From Gnetum montanum (taxonomy: Eukaryota; Streptophyta; Gnetopsida; Gnetales; Gnetaceae): DNA of 64,000 nt. The stretch spans positions 572,105-636,104 of the forward strand of contig MNCI01011044.1 in NCBI GenBank assembly GCA_015680685.1. The letters are read 5' to 3'. This document shows positions 57,655-64,000 of the stretch, one piece after another. A program made the position numbers and the translations under genes. The notes beneath the pieces are model-generated. The model worked only from the letters and a program-made list of their open reading frames with translations, was not told where the DNA came from and made no database searches. How positions within the stretch are numbered: position 1 is the first letter of the stretch; every line of letters starts with the position of its first letter.

Positions 57655-60500
57655 GACTATCCCAACCAAGGGACAAGTGACTAAGAGGGGGAAGAGGCTA
57701 GCATTCATAGCAACCCTAAGAAGAAGTAGCTGAAACTTATGCCACATGACCTCTTTAGAAGAAGCCTAAGATGAAATCTATTTGTCAAATTTCCATAACT
57801 AAAACTAGTCAGCCATAGTGAGTTGAGGTGCTTGGGCCTAGACCAAATTTGGAGGTCACCTTAACTAAGGCTTGATTAAGATAAATTGGAACTAATAAGG
57901 TCAAAGTTTTAATTCTTTAAGATATTAGACTTGATCCCTTCTTGGACATGGCATTAAAAGAGGTAAAAACCCAACTACAAATCTCTCCCATGTGGCCTAT
58001 CCTTACTCCCAGTGGGGAGTGGTATATGGGAGAGATGTACATCTTCTAGAACAATAGGAAAGTAGATGTCATGGTCAAGATCATGAACATTAGTGGTCCT
58101 ATTTAGTCAAGGTCACTTTAGAGGTCCTTGGGTTGCCTAATACTAAGGCAACCTTTGTAGAGATTTCAATGTAGGCAAACCTAGAAGTCATGAAAGACTA
58201 GATCTAATGGTGAAATAGAGTGAAATATAGAGAGTATGGTGCAATCACCAAGGCAAAAAGGACATATTTCAAAATTTTAGCTTATCACCTCAACCCAATG
58301 GTGAGGTCAAGCAAAATCATAGCCTTCTTTGCCCATGTGTGTGCCGTTCTAAGCAATAAATTCTTAGTCAACCTTCCATAGCTCATAATCACAAAGATTG
58401 AGGAAAAGACCAAAGACAATAAGCATGGGAGGAAGAAAATCCTCTTTTTGTGCCTCATTAGAAAATTATGCAAAAGGGAATGTATACCCATTATTGCATG
58501 ATATACTTTTTCATGCTCCTATTGCATCTTGAGAGGAGATGATAAAGGACAAAGTTCCTACCAAGATAGAAGAAGAGGTGTAGCCACCATCACCACCACC
58601 AACTCAAGAAATAATGTTGGAGGCTCATTCTTTGATTGAGTGCATGCAGAAGCTTCATGAGCATCTCATGCAATAGTTGTATGCATGGCTAAGTGGTGGG
58701 AAACCTTCAATCTACCTTCTAGCTTTACGCCATCTAAATGAAATAAGTTGAATCATAAGCTAGTTGGATAATACTACATCATTATTTTTTAAAAGAAAGG
58801 ATGTAGGTGCTCACGAGATCATATTTGAATGCCTAGGAGATGACTATGTTCATCCTAGGATAAAAGAAATTCCTAGAGATCTTTGGGAATGCTAGTACTT
58901 TTTTAGTGCACTTGGAGGAGGACAAGGAAGCAACTATCTTGGTGATGCAACATCATGGATAGGAAATAATGAAGAGGTGGTGGCTATCCATGTGGCAGAG
59001 GCCCTCAATGCTTCTCTAGCTACCATGCTAGACATTGATATACTTAGAGACATCTAGACATCCACAAGAGGAAGTGGGAGGCTAAGTGCAACCTAGAATG
59101 AGGAGGTGCTAGATTTATTAGTGAGGACTGGACAATGGATTCTAGAGATTGAAACAACTACTTCTAGATATCTTTTATCTCCTAAAAAACATCATCACTA
59201 CCCAGTCGAAGTGGTTGAAAGCTAAGGGTAAGCTCATCATCAAAAATGCCCAGCTTAAGGCAGCCACAACCAAAAATAGATGATTGATTTTAGAGGCTGT
59301 GGAATTGAGAGCCTAATTAGATAATCCCATAATTCTTAGCTAAATAGTAATAATGGATGAACATTTCTTCTAGCTTTAAAAAAAATTAAAAAAAGGCTAA
59401 GAATGCAGAGAAGATGATGGTCTTTGACGCATCCGTATTGGAGGCATTGACCTACAACACTGAGAAAAACTTATTACAAGTCCATAAGGAGAATCTAGTT
59501 CTGAACAAAGATAATCATCACCTATGAAATTTTGAGGAAAAAAATGATGAAATGGTGAAATTTATATGATATTAATATGAGAAGCTTGCCAAGGTGAACC
59601 TAAATTTGAGGAGGTTGGGTGTTAAGAATCAAAGTCTCGGAATGAAAGAAGTTCATGTGCTTTGCCAAAAATTGATCATTGAGAGAGCCTCCTAGATGTA
59701 TGGGGCCCTAAAATTTGAATGAGTTAAAAATCACTACAAGGACCATGTTGGAATTCTCAAGGAAGTTAATAAGAAAGAAATCCAACTTGTGAAGGCAAAG
59801 ATGAATGATTCTCTTCAACAACACCAACAAATAGATGATGTGTGGAAACCCATCTTTGGTTGGTTAAATGCCTATAACAAAGTTGAAATATGCCTAAAGG
59901 AGTTTTAGATTGAGTAGATGAATAAATACATGAAGTTAGCCAACCCTTGATATGCAAACTTTGCGATTTTGACTACTAGAAAGTTGTGGTTAGAACTAGA
60001 GAAAAAAGTGATCAACTCAGACCTCCTATATGAGGTAGAGTTCAAGAACCACAAAGACATGAAGTAAAAGCTAGAAATATCTAATGTTAATCTTGAAATT
60101 ATTTGAATCTACTTCATAAATCAATGGTTATTAGCGAAGAACTTGGCTAAAAGAATGAATGATTACTAGAAGCTACAAAATCTTGTTAGGACATTTGACA
60201 TCAAATGTAAATAGTTTGCTACTTGTTTCATAAATGTCCATGAGTTTTTCCCAACTATGCCCTATCTATGGGGTGTTCCCATGCCAAATCACATTGATAA
60301 TGCCACATGAAATGTGTACAATCACTAGATTAAGAAGGAGAAGATGAAGGCAATGCTAGATGCCTTCTGTCTTTTACCAGAAGTAGCAACTACATCAAGA
60401 TAGTTGCAACAACCACCTTAGCCTCAACCACCACCACCATAGGCAGTAGATGATATAGAAGATCCATTATCATCCTAGCAACCTTCACCTCCTAGCACTA
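57655..60500 (+). pseudogene. gypsy-3 extra 3' ORF, coiled-coil-like
   Basis: The plus frame picks up after the copia with 'GQVTKRGKRLAFIATLRRSS' (57673-57732). Near 58268-58510 it gives 'YFKILAYHLNPMVRSSKI', 'FFAHVCAVLSNKFLVNLP' and 'KILFLCLIRKLCKREC', which resembles a domain found in plant transposon-related proteins (recalled pattern; low certainty). From about 59396 to 60500 one frame with few stops is Lys/Glu-rich and coiled-coil-like, with 'YNTEKNLLQVHKENLVLNKD', 'VNKKEIQLVKAKMNDSLQQH' and a C-terminus 'EFFPTMPYLWGVPMPNHID' followed by 'KKEKMKAMLDAF' and a Pro/Gln-rich tail. The C-terminus parallels the gypsy-2 ORF. Extra ORFs after integrase are a trait of Athila/Tat elements; function unknown. 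Confidence 0.6.
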
Positions 60501-60725
60501 TTTAATCTTCTCTTTGTCTTTGATCATCATAGGAGTTCTAAGCTATCCATTTTGTAAGGGTGTTTAATTTTGTTCTCTTGAATAGTTATGTTTGTAATCA
60601 TTGTAAATTCGTATAATTAGGAACTTAGAGTAGTTAGTGATTTAGTTAGTCTATGGTTCAATACCTTCCCAGTTTTTTAAGAAGCTTTATCCTACTCTTG
60701 TTCACTCAAGGATGAGTTTTCACTT

Positions 60726-60737
60726 AGTTGTGGAGAA
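60726..60737 (+). promoter_or_regulatory. gypsy-3 polypurine tract
   Basis: 'agttgtggagaa' directly before the 3' LTR start TGATCAATCG. A 'caaggatgagtttt' block about 25 bases upstream, which I associate with the end of many plant gypsy internal regions, supports the position. Confidence 0.7.
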
Positions 60738-61538
60738 TGATCAATCGTAAGTGCACTACATCAATGGGCATGCATTGATGCATATGTATGGATGTAGTGT
60801 CTACTTATGCCTTTATAAATGTGCATAACCAATACATTTATGACATTAGTTAGTCAATAGCTTGGCTTGGTTCTTACAGTTCCTTCCCACCAAAGATAGA
60901 GTAATTTGTAAGTGGCCACAATAGGAGTGAAGGATTATATGGATCATTATTTGAGCACCAATATACCTAGACACATTGATGTGATGGCACTAAAGATGAG
61001 ATTCTTGATCTACCCTGTAACAATTGGAAATAGGATAATGTTTTACTTTATGAAATTTACTATTCTTGCATGTTACTTCCATGTTCTTAATTAATTATTT
61101 CTCTTAATTAACACACATAAGTACGAGTGCCTCGAGCCTAACATTAACACTTGGTTCTCCTAGTAGTGTTATCACTTGGTAATCTAGTAGCATTGTAACA
61201 CATTCAAGATGTGTGTGGAAGGTGGGACTGAATACTTATGCTTGGAAATAGGCTAGCATACTAGATAATTAGTTGGATTAATTATTAATTAATTACTTTA
61301 TTCCATAATTAGGATTATTAGATAAAAATATATAATTAATAAAAATCATGTGCCTTGGCTTTGCTTAACCATAGTCTTACACTCAGATAAGTGTGGCCAA
61401 GAAGAAAATAATCTTACCTATAGATCACTATCTTTGCTATTGGAATTTGGAGAACTAAAGTCCATAGAATTCGACTGGATCACTAGTGAATGCTTGTAAT
61501 TCGTATGGTTGGGCAAAGGGACTACTCGTCACTCATCA
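60738..61538 (+). repeat. gypsy-3 3' LTR
   Basis: 801 bp, mate of 44121-44907, with TATA-like 'ctttataaat' at 60811-60820. The ORF at 60912-61094 corresponds to the one at 44289-44471 and is LTR sequence. The two LTRs are clearly more diverged than the two copia LTRs. Confidence 0.9.
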
Positions 61539-64000
61539 ATTACTATATTAGTATACTTTTAGTTTTTATTTTCCTCTTCATTTTTTTAAGAAATAATAAT
61601 TAAGATCCTATTAACTATGAATATTTTGTTATTAAGATATTATTTTCATAATATGAAAGAAAGAAAATTGCATGAATCTATAATCAATTTCATTTATTTT
61701 AAATTTCACATTAAACAAAAAATATTTCTACATCAACATAAGGATGAAATACTTAATGTGTTTAGTATTAATAAAACTAACAAAGTACCCAAGTCCTACT
61801 AAGCAAACACACATACAAACTAAATTACCTTCAAATAAACTAATTAATAAAACAACCATACATATTAATAATCTAAAAGTTAAGAATTGGATAACTTAGT
61901 GTTTGGGAAATGTTGGACTCTAAAAAATATTCATAAGAAGTAAAAATTTTCAAATACATCACATGCTTGATACTAAGTAGAAAATATTAAAAATAACATG
62001 AAAGAAAACATTCCAATCCTAGAAATATCTACTTATATGTATAATCTTCTAACTATTGCTTTAAAAAACCAAGTGAAGAAAATTAATTATTAGTATTAAA
62101 TTAATAGTAATAAGTAATTCATATGGTTATCTTGTTATATTAATAGGTAAGAGGTTGTTATTTCAAATCACACTTAAGACATTGTTATATTTTTTAATAA
62201 CTTTTTAAAAGTACCATGTTAGGTATATTTCTTAAGGTGTACCTTTAATTATTCTTTTGGGTTACAACACCCCTTAATTATTAGTAGAAAAGATATCTCA
62301 AGTCCTAACAACATGTACATCACTTTTAAGATTAATTGTTAAACTTAAACTAGTAAAATTCAAGGTAGCAGTAGCAAGATATTATAAAGTATCAATATTT
62401 GTTAGGGTGATTATTTCATAATATTTGAACATTAAATAATAATGGATGAATTTTTAATCTCTTCTTTTTTATTGTAATTAGTGCTATGTGCTATGAATTG
62501 TAAGAAACATATGAGGTAGAATACCTAAGCTTAGTTTCAAAAGGCTTAGTAGAGTTAGATGAAGATGGAAGTTTACATCCATATCTATGTTCCATTCATG
62601 CATTAAGAAAAATATCATTTTTGGAATTTTTATCCTTGATGATCATTGCATTGAAGGTACTATGTAGTAGTTTGTAACATCCTTGTGTTTTGAACCTAAA
62701 ATCTTAGGTTGGTTATTTATTTTCCTTATCCTTAGTTTTTGAGAATAAGGTTTTATTTTAATATAATATATTTTAATATTATATTGTATTATTAAAACAA
62801 TGAGGCTTAATTTTATTGATAATGTGTAAGCCAAGTAGTAAGATACTTAATTTCAAAGCTTCAAGTCATGGGTTCAATTACAATAGGCAATGTTGAGTTA
62901 TATAAAGTTCTAATTGGACTATATATCTTGGGGTTTACCTATATTTCACTTATAACATCCCCATAATATTATATTATATTATGACTAGTCGTATATACTA
63001 ATGTATTCTAGTATTTCATTTACATTTATGCTTGTGGTTATGCTTCTCAAGGTTTCAACCCTTAACTTTTTGTTTAGATGTATTATTGATACATTGGTAT
63101 TTTATAACTAGTATTTCATCTTACATTTGGTTTATATATAGTATATCTTGAGACAAATCCTTATGTATTGGTAAGCTTTGATCCTAAGATCTCTTGGTAA
63201 TTATAATGTTTTATTATATCTTGATGATATACTTCTTAAGGTTTGAACCTTGGAGCTTACTCTTATTATATATGTTTTGAAATCATTATTATTATTAAAT
63301 TTATTTTCTTGACTATTATATTTTGGTATTTTCTACTGTTTGGTGTCTCTTGATCATTAATAAAATGTGTAAGCCTAGTGGTAAGATACTTGATTATTCT
63401 ATGGATTCCTAAATAAAGTAAGAATATGATCTAGATGCATGTTAAATATTTAGTTGGGGTTTATTCTTACTATTCTTTAATTTTATCTTTGGATATTGGG
63501 AATCCATTCTTGGGTGATGTGGACTATATATAATATGTCTTAGTGACTTGAACCCATGAACATATCTACTACTAGATCATTTCAACTATTTTTTAATACA
63601 TGTGACATAAACTTGGAATTAGATTATTATTCTTGAAATTATCTAAATTCAATCTTATGCAGAAAATACTTGGCAAGGGTATCTCTCTTGGCAATAATTG
63701 TGCATATATTTTTTCCTTACTTTCTCCATTGCTTTTGGCTATTTTTAGCAAATTTGATGAAGATTTTTAAAATTGGACTTATTCTTTTTTGGCAAAGCTA
63801 TGCTGTCATATGATCTCTCAAGGTATAAAAAATATTCCTTCTTTCACTACCTTTTTTGTAAATCTCAATCTTTTACAAAGTTACTTTCTTCATTATTTTT
63901 GTTCTACTATTCTAAGCCTTTTTCATTGTTATTATTTTCATAAATTATCCTATTGTACATTTATGCCTTCTCTTTCTATCATTTTCAACATCTTACATCA
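61539..64000. other. AT-rich interval with tRNA-SINE-like traces
   Basis: No gene supported. At 62825-62885 'gtgtaagccaagtagtaaga' (A-box-like) is followed about 30 bases later by 'catgggttcaattaca' (B-box-like), and 63366-63390 repeats the first part as 'gtgtaagcctagtggtaaga'. 62140-62175 has a similar 'taagaggttgttatttcaaa'. These look like decayed plant tRNA-derived SINEs. The ORF at 62834-62643 is AT-rich and probably chance. Confidence 0.4.

Larger units (their letters stand above)
44121..61538 (+). mobile_element. Full-length Ty3/gypsy element gypsy-3 (host of a nested copia)
   Basis: Two related LTRs bound it: 44121-44907 and 60738-61538, both starting TGAT and ending 'ctcatca'. Flanking 5-mers are ATTAT (44116-44120) and ATTAC (61539-61543), a target duplication with one change. 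Inside are primer site, gag, PR, RT, RH, IN, a long 3' region with an extra ORF and a purine tract. Without the nested copia (4509 bp plus 5 bp) it would be about 12.9 kb, a size that fits Athila/Tat elements. The LTRs differ at roughly a fifth of aligned bases in the first 60-70 positions, and every ORF is broken, so it is old. Confidence 0.9.

Noticed and set aside
57517-57747. 76-codon minus ORF and the plus ORF at 57542-57733
   Set aside because: Both cross the copia LTR boundary and read through the minisatellite; neither is a gene.

Overview
This is an AT-rich stretch of a large plant nuclear genome, about 64 kb, with no intact protein-coding gene that I can support. It is made mostly of old, stop-riddled retrotransposons with AT-rich filler, short degenerate tandem arrays and one recognisable host-gene relic, an AP2/ERF transcription-factor pseudogene. 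The low gene density, the depth of decay, the very large Ty3/gypsy elements and a plant-type LINE suggest a seed plant with a big genome. I favour a gymnosperm, but this is an inference from style, not proof. Two runs of N mark assembly joins (28161-28190 and the single N at 36400).

Layout. 1-7.8 kb: two related Ty3/gypsy gag relics, one of them (1.08-2.57 kb) rearranged so that part lies direct and part inverted relative to the other (4.63-7.77 kb, gag plus protease). 7.8-12.5 kb: AT-rich, with an approximately 80-bp tandem array at 11.17-11.57 kb. 12.5-14.5 kb: a minus-strand coding relic of unknown family, possibly multi-exon. 16.2-23.5 kb: a 5'-truncated gypsy element (gypsy-2) with RT, RNase H and integrase, a long 3' region with a coiled-coil-like ORF, a purine tract and a 3' LTR. 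23.5-30.9 kb: filler, a 19-bp minisatellite split by the assembly gap, a 520-bp foldback hairpin, and a GC-richer patch with a 20-G homopolymer. 32.5-33.5 kb: GC-richer patch of unknown nature. 34.5-36.3 kb: minus-strand LINE relic. 38.27-38.81 kb: the AP2/ERF pseudogene, with several local tandem duplications around it. 44.121-61.538 kb: a full-length, very decayed gypsy element (gypsy-3) with both LTRs, primer-binding site, gag, PR, RT, RH, IN, a long 3' ORF and a near-matching 5-bp target duplication. Nested inside it at 53.141-57.649 kb is a younger minus-strand Ty1/copia element with two LTRs and a perfect AGAAG target duplication. 61.5-64 kb: AT-rich filler with tRNA-SINE-like traces.

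How it fits together. The two gypsy elements share domain order (PR-RT-RH-IN, then a long 3' region), related LTR ends and a related extra 3' ORF, which fits the Athila/Tat side of plant Ty3/gypsy. The copia element has kept LTRs, PBS and PPT but lost most of gag and the end of RT plus RNase H. Nothing here looks like a functioning new system. The most interesting items are the nested chronology, the internally deleted copia, the LTR minisatellite, the gag inversion, the conserved gypsy 3' ORF and the unidentified minus-strand coding relic.
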